64,000 nucleotides of DNA from UBA3305 sp002373555 (GTDB taxonomy: Bacteria; Bacillota; Clostridia; Lachnospirales; Lachnospiraceae). Location: contig CAMOER010000007.1 of assembly GCA_946612455.1 (NCBI GenBank), positions 1-64,000 of the forward strand, read 5' to 3'. Position 1 is the first letter of the stretch; each line of letters starts with the position of its first letter. The translations under genes were made by a program, and so were the position numbers. Of the stretch, positions 1 through 8,496 are shown piece after piece. Below the pieces are notes generated by a model. The model was given only the letters and a program-made list of their open reading frames with translations, did not search any database and was not told the DNA's origin.

Positions 1-350
1 TGAAGGATATGATCATCCGCGGCGGCGAGAACATCTACCCGAAGGAGATCGAGGAATTCATCTATACGCACCCGAAGGTGAGCGATGTCCAGGTCATCGG
101 CGTGCCGGATAAGGCGATGGGCGAAGAGATCATGGCGTGCATCATTCTGAAGGAAGGCGAGGAGATGACCGTGGAGGAGATGAAGAACTACGTCCGCGAT
201 CATATGGCAAAACATAAAGTGCCGAAATACGTTGCGTTCGTAGACGGATTCCCGATGAATGACGCCGGAAAGATTCAGAAGTACAAGATGAGAGAACAGG
301 CAGTAGAGATGCTGGGACTGCAGAAGGACGCGAGCATTGAAACAGCATGA
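1..350 (+). CDS. Acyl-CoA synthetase (AMP-binding enzyme), C-terminal part
   Basis: Only the last ~116 codons are in the window; the reading frame is open from position 3, so the gene begins upstream. The visible part is the small C-terminal domain of ANL-superfamily adenylate-forming enzymes: the hinge and A8-type motif KDMIIRGGENIYPKEIE, followed by the A10-type motif with the catalytic lysine near the end (NDAGKIQKYKMRE). These enzymes activate a carboxylic acid as acyl-AMP and transfer it to CoA in the cytoplasm. The GGENIYP form is typical of fatty-acyl or short-chain acyl-CoA ligases rather than non-ribosomal peptide domains. The substrate cannot be told from this fragment. A GC-rich repeat follows directly after the stop codon. 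Confidence 0.88.
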   Translation, partial: KDMIIRGGENIYPKEIEEFIYTHPKVSDVQVIGVPDKAMGEEIMACIILKEGEEMTVEEMKNYVRDHMAKHKVPKYVAFVDGFPMNDAGKIQKYKMREQAVEMLGLQKDASIETA

Positions 351-438
351 CCTCTTCCGGCGCTGACCGCGCCACCTTCCAACCCCTTTCGGCACTGACG
401 TGCCACTTCCCCCTAAAGGGGGCAGCGTAGGGGAAGGC
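351..438. repeat. GC-rich palindromic repeat, copy 1
   Basis: Right after the stop codon lies a sequence of the form CCTCTTCCGGCGCTGACCGC, a GCCACC core, and an inverted CCCCCTAAAGGGGG stem. The core unit is partly doubled (CGCTGACCGCGCCACC and CACTGACGTGCCAC). The same element is recognisable at 61101-61190, inside a coding region, and at 61917-61962. No coding potential is evident; it may be a small non-autonomous mobile or REP-like element. Confidence 0.6.
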
Positions 439-466
439 AGTGGGGAGGACTTTATGAGGAGTAATA

Positions 467-3400
467 ATGGATAAGAAAAAGACTTTTGTAACAGTAGACG
501 GAAATGAAGCCGCGGCGTATATTGCCTATGCCTTTACCGAAATCGCGGCGATTTATCCGATCACGCCCTCTTCTCCCATGGCCGGCAAGACCGACCTCTG
601 GTCTGCCCAGGGAAAGAAAAATATCTTCGGCCAGAGAGTCCATCTGGTGGAAATGCAGTCGGAAGCCGGCGCGATCGGCGCGATCCACGGTTCCCTGCAG
701 GCCGGCGCGCTTTCGACCAGCTTCACCTCCTCTCAGGGCCTGATGCTGATGATCCCGACGATGCACAGGATCGCCGGCGAGCGCCTGCCCGGCGTGCTGC
801 ATGTGGCAGCCCGTACGGTCGGCGCCCATGCGCTTTCCATCTTCGGCGATCATTCCGACGCCATGAATTGCCGCCAGACAGGCTTTGCACTGCTTGCGAC
901 CGGCAGCGTGCAGGAGGTCATGGATCTGGCCGGCGTTGCGCATCTGTCCGCGATCAAAGGCAGCGTGCCGTTCCTGCATTTCTTTGACGGATTCCGCACC
1001 TCCCATGAGCTGGACAAAGTCGAGCAGATGGATTATGAGGATCTGAAGGGCCTCGTGGATTACGAAGCGCTGGATGCCTTCCGCGCCCATGCGCTGAATC
1101 CCGAGCATCCCCAGGTCCGCGCCACAGTGCAGAACCCCGATATCTTCTTCCAGGCCCGAGAGGCCAGCAATGCGGATTACGACGCACTTCCCGATATTGT
1201 GGAAGAGTACATGGGAAAGATCAGCGCCATTACCGGCAGGGAGTACCATGCCTTCAACTATTACGGCGCGCCGGATGCCGAGCGTGTCGTGATCGCGATG
1301 GGATCTGTTGCCGGCTGCGTGGAGGAGACTGTCGATTACCTGAACGCAAAGGGAGAGAAGGTCGGTTTCATCCAGGTCCATCTGTACAGACCGTTCGACG
1401 TGAACAGATTCCTCTCCGCCATTCCGGAGACCTGCAAGGCGATCGCCGTTCTGGACCGCACGAAGGAAAGCGGCAGCACCGGCGAACCGCTGTATCTGGA
1501 TGTCTGCACGGCGCTGCGCGGACGTTCCGACATGACTGTCGTCGGCGGAAGATACGGTCTGTCCTCCAAGGACACCACGCCGGCTCAGATCGCAGCGGTA
1601 TTTGAAAATCTGAAGGCCGCATGTCCGAAGAACGGCTTCACGATCGGCATCGTGGACGATGTCACCCATCTGTCGCTGCCGGAAGCCGGTCCGCTGTATC
1701 CGGATGATGAAAATGTCGTCGCCTGCAAATTCTGGGGCCTCGGTTCCGACGGAACGGTCGGCGCGAACAAGAATACCGTTGACATCATCAATTCCAATAC
1801 CGAAAAATATGCGCAGGCGTATTTTGAATATGATGCGAAGAAATCCTACGGCATGACCAAGAGCCATGTGCGGTTCGCAGATCATCCGATCCGCTCCTCT
1901 TACTATGTCAAGTCTGCGGATCTTGTTGCCTGTCATAATTCGACTTATATCGAAAAGTACGATCTGGCTTCCGAGATCAAGCCCGGCGGTACGCTGCTGA
2001 TCAACTGCCCCTGGACGGGAGAGGAGCTCGGCAAGCATATCCCGGCGTTCACAAAGCGGATCCTGGCGGAGAAGAAGATCAAAGTCTATACGATCGATGC
2101 CGTGAAGATCGCGTCCGAGCTTGGCCTCGGCATGCATTTCAACATGGTGCTGCAGTCCGCGTTCTTCCATCTGATGCCGGTCATTCCGGAAGAGGAAGCC
2201 GTTACCTGCATGAAGAATGCGGCGACAAAGACGTATTTCGCAAAGGGCGAGGATGTCGTAAAACGCAATCTGGCTGCCATCGATGCCGGCGGGAACGCAC
2301 TGGTTCCCTTTGACGTACCGGAAGCGTGGGCGGATGCAGAGGATGAACCCGCGCCCGCACGTGACGTCCCGGCTGTCGTTACCGAGATCCTGGATCCGAT
2401 CAATGCCCAGAAGGGCGATGATCTTCCGGTCAGCAAGCTCCTTCGTTACAAGGACGGCGTTATGGATATGGGCCTGACCGCTTTTGAAAAGCGCCGCATT
2501 GCCACCAGGGTGCCAGTATGGGATCCCGTGAAATGCCTGCAGTGCAATAAATGCAGCTATGTCTGTCCGCATGCGGTCATCCGCCCTTATCTGCTGGATG
2601 CCGCGGAAAATGAAGCCCGCCCCGAAGGGATGGTCACAGTACCGGCAAAGGGACGCCAGGCAGCAGGAATGTATTACACGATGCAGGTCTCCGAAGCGGA
2701 CTGCACCGGCTGCGGAAGCTGTGTGAATGTCTGCCCGGCGAAGGAAAAAGCCATTGCGATGGTCCCGATTGATGATGCGCCGGATTCTTCTGTGTCATGG
2801 AACTATGCGCTGAAGACCTCTGAAAAAGGCGACCTTTTTGATCCGTATACGGTGAAAGGAAGCCAGTTCCGCACGCCGCTTCTGGAGTTCTCGGCTGCCT
2901 GTGCGGGCTGCGGTGAAACGCCTTACGCGAAGCTGCTTACACAGCTCTACGGCGACCGGATCTACTGGGCGAATGCGACTGGATGCTCCCAGGCATGGGG
3001 CTCCGCGATGCCCGGCATCCCTTATACGACGAACCGCCGCGGACACGGTCCCGCATGGACCAATTCCCTGTTCGAGAACAACGCGGAGCTCAGCCTCGGC
3101 ATGCTGCTGTCGGTCAGACATCAGCGCGAGGCGGAGAAGATGCGCGTTGAGAAATACCGTGAATCGCTGCCGGACGGTGCTGCTGCCGCTGCCATCGACA
3201 AATGGCTCGCAACGTATGACGATTTTGACGCGAACGGCATTGCCAGCCGCGAACTGATCGAAGTGCTGGAAGCGCAGAACGATGAAGAAGCGAAGAGGAT
3301 CCTCCGCTACAAAGACCAGCTCTCCAAGAAGACTTTCTGGATGTACGGCGGAGACGGCTGGGCCTACGATATCGGCTTCGGCGGCCTGGATCATGTCATC

Positions 3401-3964
3401 GCGACCGGCGAGGATGTAAATATTCTGGTCGTGGACACCGAAGTGTATTCCAATACCGGCGGCCAGTCCTCCAAGGCGACCCAGCTCGGCGCGGTGGCGC
3501 AGTTCGCCGCTTCCGGCAAGAAGAGCCCGAAGAAGGATCTCGGCGGCATGCTGATGACCTACGGCAATGTCTATGTCGCGCAGGTATCCATGGGCGCGGA
3601 CAACGCACAGCTCTTAAAGGCTGTGAAGGAAGCCGCCGCGTTCAACGGTCCTTCCGTCATAATCGCTTATGCGCCCTGCCAGGAACACGGCCTGCGGTGC
3701 GGCATGGGCAAGGTGCAGGATGAGATGAAACGTGCCGTGGATTCCGGCTACTGGTTCCTGTACAGATACAATCCGGACGCGGCGCATAAGTTCACGCTGG
3801 ATTCCAAAGAGCCTTCCATGGCTTACGAGGAGTATCTGGACGGGGAAGTCCGGTATGCATCACTGAAGCGGACGTTCCCGGAGAATGCGGAGAAGCTCTT
3901 CGCGGAGGGTGCGAAGCTCGCGAAGGAGAGATATGAACACCTGAAAAAGCTGGCGGAAGCCTGA
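467..3964 (+). CDS. nifJ: Pyruvate:ferredoxin (flavodoxin) oxidoreductase
   Basis: A 1165-residue protein, the usual length of the single-chain homodimeric enzyme that turns pyruvate plus CoA into acetyl-CoA and CO2 and reduces ferredoxin in anaerobic cytoplasm. The order is canonical: N-terminal pyruvate-binding domain (YPITPSSPMAGKTD near residue 35), domain II, a CoA-binding region, two 4Fe-4S ferredoxin motifs (CLQCNKCSYVCP near residue 690; CTGCGSCVNVCP near 745), then the CAGCGETPY cysteine motif and the thiamine-diphosphate region (GGDGWAYDIGFGG near 965). The start is set by a GAGGAG ribosome site 7-9 nt before ATG. It stands alone between a repeat element (351-438) and a long inverted repeat (3989-4107), so it is probably transcribed singly. 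No missing key residue was noticed. Confidence 0.98.
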   Translation: MDKKKTFVTVDGNEAAAYIAYAFTEIAAIYPITPSSPMAGKTDLWSAQGKKNIFGQRVHLVEMQSEAGAIGAIHGSLQAGALSTSFTSSQGLMLMIPTMHRIAGERLPGVLHVAARTVGAHALSIFGDHSDAMNCRQTGFALLATGSVQEVMDLAGVAHLSAIKGSVPFLHFFDGFRTSHELDKVEQMDYEDLKGLVDYEALDAFRAHALNPEHPQVRATVQNPDIFFQAREASNADYDALPDIVEEYMGKISAITGREYHAFNYYGAPDAERVVIAMGSVAGCVEETVDYLNAKGEKVGFIQVHLYRPFDVNRFLSAIPETCKAIAVLDRTKESGSTGEPLYLDVCTALRGRSDMTVVGGRYGLSSKDTTPAQIAAVFENLKAACPKNGFTIGIVDDVTHLSLPEAGPLYPDDENVVACKFWGLGSDGTVGANKNTVDIINSNTEKYAQAYFEYDAKKSYGMTKSHVRFADHPIRSSYYVKSADLVACHNSTYIEKYDLASEIKPGGTLLINCPWTGEELGKHIPAFTKRILAEKKIKVYTIDAVKIASELGLGMHFNMVLQSAFFHLMPVIPEEEAVTCMKNAATKTYFAKGEDVVKRNLAAIDAGGNALVPFDVPEAWADAEDEPAPARDVPAVVTEILDPINAQKGDDLPVSKLLRYKDGVMDMGLTAFEKRRIATRVPVWDPVKCLQCNKCSYVCPHAVIRPYLLDAAENEARPEGMVTVPAKGRQAAGMYYTMQVSEADCTGCGSCVNVCPAKEKAIAMVPIDDAPDSSVSWNYALKTSEKGDLFDPYTVKGSQFRTPLLEFSAACAGCGETPYAKLLTQLYGDRIYWANATGCSQAWGSAMPGIPYTTNRRGHGPAWTNSLFENNAELSLGMLLSVRHQREAEKMRVEKYRESLPDGAAAAAIDKWLATYDDFDANGIASRELIEVLEAQNDEEAKRILRYKDQLSKKTFWMYGGDGWAYDIGFGGLDHVIATGEDVNILVVDTEVYSNTGGQSSKATQLGAVAQFAASGKKSPKKDLGGMLMTYGNVYVAQVSMGADNAQLLKAVKEAAAFNGPSVIIAYAPCQEHGLRCGMGKVQDEMKRAVDSGYWFLYRYNPDAAHKFTLDSKEPSMAYEEYLDGEVRYASLKRTFPENAEKLFAEGAKLAKERYEHLKKLAEA

Positions 3965-3988
3965 ATTTCCGCCTGAAATGATAATATT

Positions 3989-4107
3989 GTCATTCTGACG
4001 CCGGCGAAGCCGGAGGAAAAATCCACCGCGTGCCAGTTTCGGTTTTACTAAAACCGCAGACTGCAGGGCGTGGATCCTTCCTCCGGCTTCGCGGCGTCAT
4101 GATGACA
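3989..4107. repeat. 119-nt imperfect inverted repeat (nested hairpin element)
   Basis: The ends pair as TGTCATTCTGACGCC with GGCGTCATGATGACA (13 of 15), followed inward by CCGGAGGA/TCCTCCGG and GGATCC/GTGGAT-type arms, and the centre forms CGGTTTT-act-AAAACCG. The whole stretch could fold into one long stem. Half of the same element, in the opposite orientation, occurs at 32382-32438. It lies between nifJ and the AI-2E permease and may end nifJ transcription, but its size and recurrence suggest a dispersed repeat family. Confidence 0.65.
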
Positions 4108-4203
4108 GTATTTACATTGGTGTTTTATTTCCGGCCGGTTTATGTTAAAATATAACCAACTATGTGTATTCTATAGAAATCTATTCAGATACAGGAACCC
4201 GTT

Positions 4204-5511
4204 ATGAACAAAAACCGACTCAAAGAATATTTCCTCCAGAGCCTCACCGGCTTCGGCTCTCTGGCTCTGGCCATCATGTTCTATTTTTTCATGCTTAATA
4301 TCGGCAAGATCTTCGGCGCGGCCGGAAAGATCATCGATATCCTGATGCCGATCATCTACGGTCTGGTCATCGGCTTCATCCTGGGGCCGATGTGCGACTG
4401 GATCGAGGGACAGCTGGAAGCGCTGATCCCGCAGATGAAAAATGATGGATTCCGGGGGAACCTGATCACGGGCATCAGTGTGGCACTGTCTGTGTTCCTG
4501 GCGATCGTCCTGCTGGTGATCATCCTTGTCCTGATCCTGCCGCAGCTGTTTACGAGCATCATGAGCATCATCAACAGCGTGCCGGCGGCTTCCGTGAAGG
4601 TCACTGCCTGGGTGACGAAGACGCTGGAAAACAATCCGGAGCTTCAGTCCCAGGTGCTGGCTACGTACAATCATATCGGCGATACGGCAATGAACTGGGT
4701 GCAGAACACCTTCCTGCCGAGATTCCAGGAATTCCTGAACAGCCTGTCCTCCGGCCTGATCGATTTTATCGTTGTCATCAAAAACCTGCTGATCGGCCTG
4801 ATCGTGTCCTTCTATGTGCTGGCGAACCGCAGGCTTTACGTCGGGCAGACCAAGAAGGTCATCTATTCCGTATTTCCGTCAAAGACGGCCAATTCCATCG
4901 TTTTTCTGCTCCGGGATGTGCGGGATATCTTCTCCGGCTTTCTGGTCGGCAAAATCGTGGACTCACTCATCATCGGCGTGATCTGCTTCATCGGAATGAG
5001 CATCCTGAAGTTCCCGTATACGATCCTGATCAGTACGATCGTCGGCGTGACAAATATCATCCCCTATTTCGGACCGTTCATCGGTGCGATCCCCAGTGCG
5101 ATCCTGATCCTGACGGTGAATCCGCTGCAGGCACTGTATTTTCTGATCTTCATCTTTGCACTGCAGCAGCTGGACGGCAATGTGATCGGACCGAAGATCC
5201 TGGGCGACACCACCGGCCTCGCCAGCTTCTGGGTGCTGATCGCGATCCTGCTCTTCGGCGGCCTGTTCGGCGTGGTGGGCATGATCATCGGTGTGCCCGT
5301 CTTCGCAGTGCTGTATGATCTGGCGAGCAGAGGGATCCGGATGCTCGCAGAACACAGGGGACTTTCGACCGCATCGTCCGACTACAGAGGACTGGATCAT
5401 GTGGATCCTGAGACCGGCAGGATGATCATGAAGACCGAGAGCCGGACCCAGACAAGAAAAGACAGACTGACGCTGCAGAAACTGCAGAAACAGCTTCGGA
5501 GAAAGAAATGA
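4204..5511 (+). CDS. AI-2E family transporter (UPF0118 permease)
   Basis: A 435-residue integral membrane protein with about eight hydrophobic segments and the arrangement typical of the AI-2E/PerM family (DUF20): two N-terminal helices, a long amphipathic extracytoplasmic stretch (residues ~120-185), then a C-terminal block with NIIPYFGPFIGAIPS, LQQLDGNVIGPKILG and GLFGVVGMIIGVPVFAV, all conserved in the family. Members have been linked to autoinducer-2 or ion/proton export; the substrate here is unknown. The ~50-residue basic tail (TRKDRLTLQKLQKQLRRKK) is cytoplasmic. AGGA lies 7-8 nt before the ATG. The stop overlaps the next start as ATGA, so the exonuclease fusion gene is translationally coupled to it. 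Confidence 0.9.
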   Translation: MNKNRLKEYFLQSLTGFGSLALAIMFYFFMLNIGKIFGAAGKIIDILMPIIYGLVIGFILGPMCDWIEGQLEALIPQMKNDGFRGNLITGISVALSVFLAIVLLVIILVLILPQLFTSIMSIINSVPAASVKVTAWVTKTLENNPELQSQVLATYNHIGDTAMNWVQNTFLPRFQEFLNSLSSGLIDFIVVIKNLLIGLIVSFYVLANRRLYVGQTKKVIYSVFPSKTANSIVFLLRDVRDIFSGFLVGKIVDSLIIGVICFIGMSILKFPYTILISTIVGVTNIIPYFGPFIGAIPSAILILTVNPLQALYFLIFIFALQQLDGNVIGPKILGDTTGLASFWVLIAILLFGGLFGVVGMIIGVPVFAVLYDLASRGIRMLAEHRGLSTASSDYRGLDHVDPETGRMIMKTESRTQTRKDRLTLQKLQKQLRRKK

Positions 5512-8405
5512 ATTATATCGTATTTGATCTCGAATGGAATCAGTGTCCGCAGGGAAAAGCCCGGGAGAACCCGCGGCTTCCGTTTGAAATCGTGGAGATC
5601 GGTGCGATCAAGCTCAATGAAGATTTTGAGGAGATCGGAAGGTTCCATGAGCTGATCCGTCCGCTGGTCTATCACAAACTGCATCGGAAGACGCAGGAGG
5701 TGATCCATCTGGATGAGGCGGAGCTGGCCCACAAGCGCACATTCTCCCCGGTCATCCGTGATTTCTTCAAATGGTGCGGCGAGGATTTCGAATTCGTCAC
5801 CTGGGGCAGCCTGGATCTTTCGGAACTGCAGCGCAACATGGACTATTACAGGATCCGGAATCCGCTGCCGATGCCGCTCTATTACTATGATCTTCAGAAA
5901 ATGTTCAGTCTGCTGTATGACGACGGCAAGAGCCGCAGCTCGCTGGAGGATGCAGTCGAATTCCTGAAAGTGCCGAAGGATCATGCCTTCCACCGCGCTT
6001 TCGATGACACTTATTATACCGCGGAGATCATGAAGCGGATGGACATGAAGAGCGTCTGCCGGTACGAATCGGTGGATTATCACCGTCTGCCGCAGGACCG
6101 CGCGGCCGAGATCGAGATCGATTTCGGGACCTACCGGAAATATGTTTCACGGGAGTTTCCTACAAAAGAGGACGTACTGGCGGACAAGAAGGTCACTTCC
6201 ATGCGCTGTGTACGCTGCGGACTGCCCGTATTCAAGCGCGTGAAATGGTTCTCGGCCGGCGCAAATATGTATCTCTGTCTGGTACAGTGCCCCAGGCATG
6301 GCTATACCAAGGGTAAGATCCGGCTGAAGAAAGCTTCGGACGGCGGTCATTTCGCAGTCAAGACGATCAAATCCGCGGATGCGGAGACAGTCCGGAGCAT
6401 CCGGGAGAAGCAGGACGCCGTCAAGGAAAAGCGGAAGGAAAGAAGGCATCGGAAGAGCGAAAATAAACGGACGAACAGTTCCCTGATGCTGCTCCTTCTG
6501 GTCCTGGCCATGTCTGTGATGCTGCCGGGACGCGTGCTGGCTTCGGCGGCGGAAACGCCGGCGGAGACGCAGCAGGCACAGCAGGAGAATGCCGAAACCC
6601 GGGACGTTTCGGAAACGCAGGCACCGCCGGAGACGACGGCGGTACAGGAAACAACGGCTGCACCCGAGGTCAGGATCTCAAAGGCAAAACTGACGATCGT
6701 GAAGGGGAAGGAAAAGACGCTTTCCCTGAAAAATTCGGACATTCCCGGCAAGTGGAAGTCCTCGAAGAAAAAAGTAGCATCCGTCAAGCTGGATAAGAAG
6801 ACCGGCAAAGCCACGGTCAAAGCGAAAAAGTACGGAATGGCTGTGATCACGGCGAAGGCGGACGGCAAAGAGTATACCTGCGAGGTGACGGTCGTCGATC
6901 CGTCCCTGAACCGGACATCGGTCACGCTGCTCGCGGGAGATACATTTCAGCTGAAAGCAAAGAAATATACCGGGAAGACGAAATGGTCTGTGAAGAACAG
7001 CAAGATCGCGTCCATCTCCGGAACCGGACTGATCACGGCAAAAAAGAAAGGGAAGACAAAGATCATTTTCAGAGCCAATAAGACAGATATCATCTGCAAA
7101 CTGAAAGTACTGACCGGGAGCCTGGCTTCGACCAGCATACGTCTGGCGGAAGGAAAGACCGCGGAAATAAAGCGGAAAGGAAAGGTGGTTCCGGACAGCT
7201 ACTCCTCCAATGACGAGAAGATCGCGAGAGTGTCGGATAACGGCATCATCACCGGCGTCAAAAGCGGTGAAACGATCATCAAAGCGCACTACGGCGAGAG
7301 CGTACGGTCCTGCTATGTTACGGTCGATAAGAAAAATGCGTATACGACATTTGGACAGACCATCGCGCAGAGGACGTCCGGGATCGCCTCTGTCAGAGAC
7401 CGCTATCTCGGCAGCAACTCACGGTACAGGTTCCTGCAGGGAAGCTGCACGGACGGGAAATATGCCTATTTCCTCCTCGGCGATCAGAGTTATAAGGATT
7501 CCTGCGCGCTGCTCAAAGTCAGCCTGAAGGATTGGAGCATCGTAAAGCATGAGACGGATCTTCCGCTCGGACACGGCAATGATCTGACATATGATTCGAA
7601 GAGAAAGCAGCTGGTCGCCGTGCATGCCGCTTACCGGGGAAGAGGGAGCGGACGGATCGTTTCGCTGATCAGCCCGAAGCAGCTGAAGATCAAGAAGAAG
7701 GTTGAACTGGATGAAAAGGTTTATGCTGTTGCGTACAGCCCGAAGAAGGACCGTTTTGCCTTCGGCGTATCCGATACCGAGCAGATCGTGATCAAGAACA
7801 ACGCGTTTCAGACGGTCAAAACATTCTCTCTGCTGCGCAGAGGCACCTATACGCATCAGGGGATCGACGCAGACAACAAATATATCTACGTCCTGCAGAG
7901 CAATCTGAGCCAGGGGAAGACAAGAGTGCTGGTATATACCTGGAAGGGCGTCTACTATACGACGATCCAGCTGAACGGCAAGCGCGAGGCGGAGAGCCTG
8001 TTCCATGTGAAGAACAAGTTCTATATCGCTTCGAACAATGCGTACTATGACGGCGGACAGATCTATGAGACGGCGTTTAAGCATTACTATCAGGTGAAAT
8101 ATCTGCCGGGAGACGGCACGGGCACGGCCGTTTCCCGGATGGTAAAGACCGGCAGAGGCTTTGCCGTTGCGGACTGCGGTTTCCTGAAAGAAGGATATGA
8201 ATTCCGGGGATATACGGCGTTCCGTGCGAGCGACGGGAAGGCGTGCTACCGGCATAAGAACACCAAGAAGATCAAGTGGTTCGAATCCGGTGAGCAGCCG
8301 GACGGATACAATGTCTATGTGATCAAGGAAGGGAAGACGCTGAAGTCCTTCAGCGATGTGCCCGGCGACTGCATCATCATGACCGCGACATGGAAGCAGA
8401 AATAA
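5508..8405 (+). CDS. DEDDh 3'-5' exonuclease fused to Ig-like/propeller extracytoplasmic region
   Basis: A 965-residue open frame without interruption. Residues 1-180 are a DEDDh exonuclease of the ERI1/KapD type (FDLEW near residue 6; WGSLDLSEL near 100; HAFHRAFDDTYYTAE near 162). Residues ~232-275 hold a small zinc-ribbon-like segment (CVRC ... CLVQC). A very basic stretch (~305-322) leads into one hydrophobic helix (~323-345, ending LASAAE like a signal peptide), a Thr/Glu-rich linker, three BIG2/Ig-like repeats (~385-620) and a C-terminal region with propeller-like repeats (~630-965). A nuclease inside and Ig domains outside are not expected in one chain. Alternatives are a lost stop codon between two genes, or internal initiation at ATG 6486 just before the helix, which lacks a well-placed ribosome site. 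Its start overlaps the upstream permease (ATGA). Confidence 0.8.
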   Translation: MNYIVFDLEWNQCPQGKARENPRLPFEIVEIGAIKLNEDFEEIGRFHELIRPLVYHKLHRKTQEVIHLDEAELAHKRTFSPVIRDFFKWCGEDFEFVTWGSLDLSELQRNMDYYRIRNPLPMPLYYYDLQKMFSLLYDDGKSRSSLEDAVEFLKVPKDHAFHRAFDDTYYTAEIMKRMDMKSVCRYESVDYHRLPQDRAAEIEIDFGTYRKYVSREFPTKEDVLADKKVTSMRCVRCGLPVFKRVKWFSAGANMYLCLVQCPRHGYTKGKIRLKKASDGGHFAVKTIKSADAETVRSIREKQDAVKEKRKERRHRKSENKRTNSSLMLLLLVLAMSVMLPGRVLASAAETPAETQQAQQENAETRDVSETQAPPETTAVQETTAAPEVRISKAKLTIVKGKEKTLSLKNSDIPGKWKSSKKKVASVKLDKKTGKATVKAKKYGMAVITAKADGKEYTCEVTVVDPSLNRTSVTLLAGDTFQLKAKKYTGKTKWSVKNSKIASISGTGLITAKKKGKTKIIFRANKTDIICKLKVLTGSLASTSIRLAEGKTAEIKRKGKVVPDSYSSNDEKIARVSDNGIITGVKSGETIIKAHYGESVRSCYVTVDKKNAYTTFGQTIAQRTSGIASVRDRYLGSNSRYRFLQGSCTDGKYAYFLLGDQSYKDSCALLKVSLKDWSIVKHETDLPLGHGNDLTYDSKRKQLVAVHAAYRGRGSGRIVSLISPKQLKIKKKVELDEKVYAVAYSPKKDRFAFGVSDTEQIVIKNNAFQTVKTFSLLRRGTYTHQGIDADNKYIYVLQSNLSQGKTRVLVYTWKGVYYTTIQLNGKREAESLFHVKNKFYIASNNAYYDGGQIYETAFKHYYQVKYLPGDGTGTAVSRMVKTGRGFAVADCGFLKEGYEFRGYTAFRASDGKACYRHKNTKKIKWFESGEQPDGYNVYVIKEGKTLKSFSDVPGDCIIMTATWKQK

Positions 8406-8406
8406 C

Positions 8407-8489
8407 AAAAGAGCCCATGGGGACAGGCACCGCGGGTTACAAACGCATCAGCGTTGTAACCCGCGGTGCCTGTCCCCATGGGCTCTTTT
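8407..8489. terminator. 36-bp perfect inverted repeat between convergent genes
   Basis: The arms at 8407-8442 and 8454-8489 are perfect reverse complements for 36 bp, beginning AAAAGAGCCCATGGGGACAG and ending in TTTT; one bulged A and three more pairs (CGC/GCG) close a four-base ATCA loop. It lies between the ends of two convergent genes and can act as a terminator in both directions. The arm is much longer than a normal terminator and contains the GGGGACAGGCACC motif, so it may also be a REP-type mobile element. Confidence 0.75.
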
Positions 8490-8496
8490 CAGGGAT

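Noticed and set aside
452..2572. Minus-strand frame of 706 codons opposite nifJ
   Set aside because: Codon pattern and composition are those of an antisense shadow; nifJ on the + strand is complete and unmistakable.
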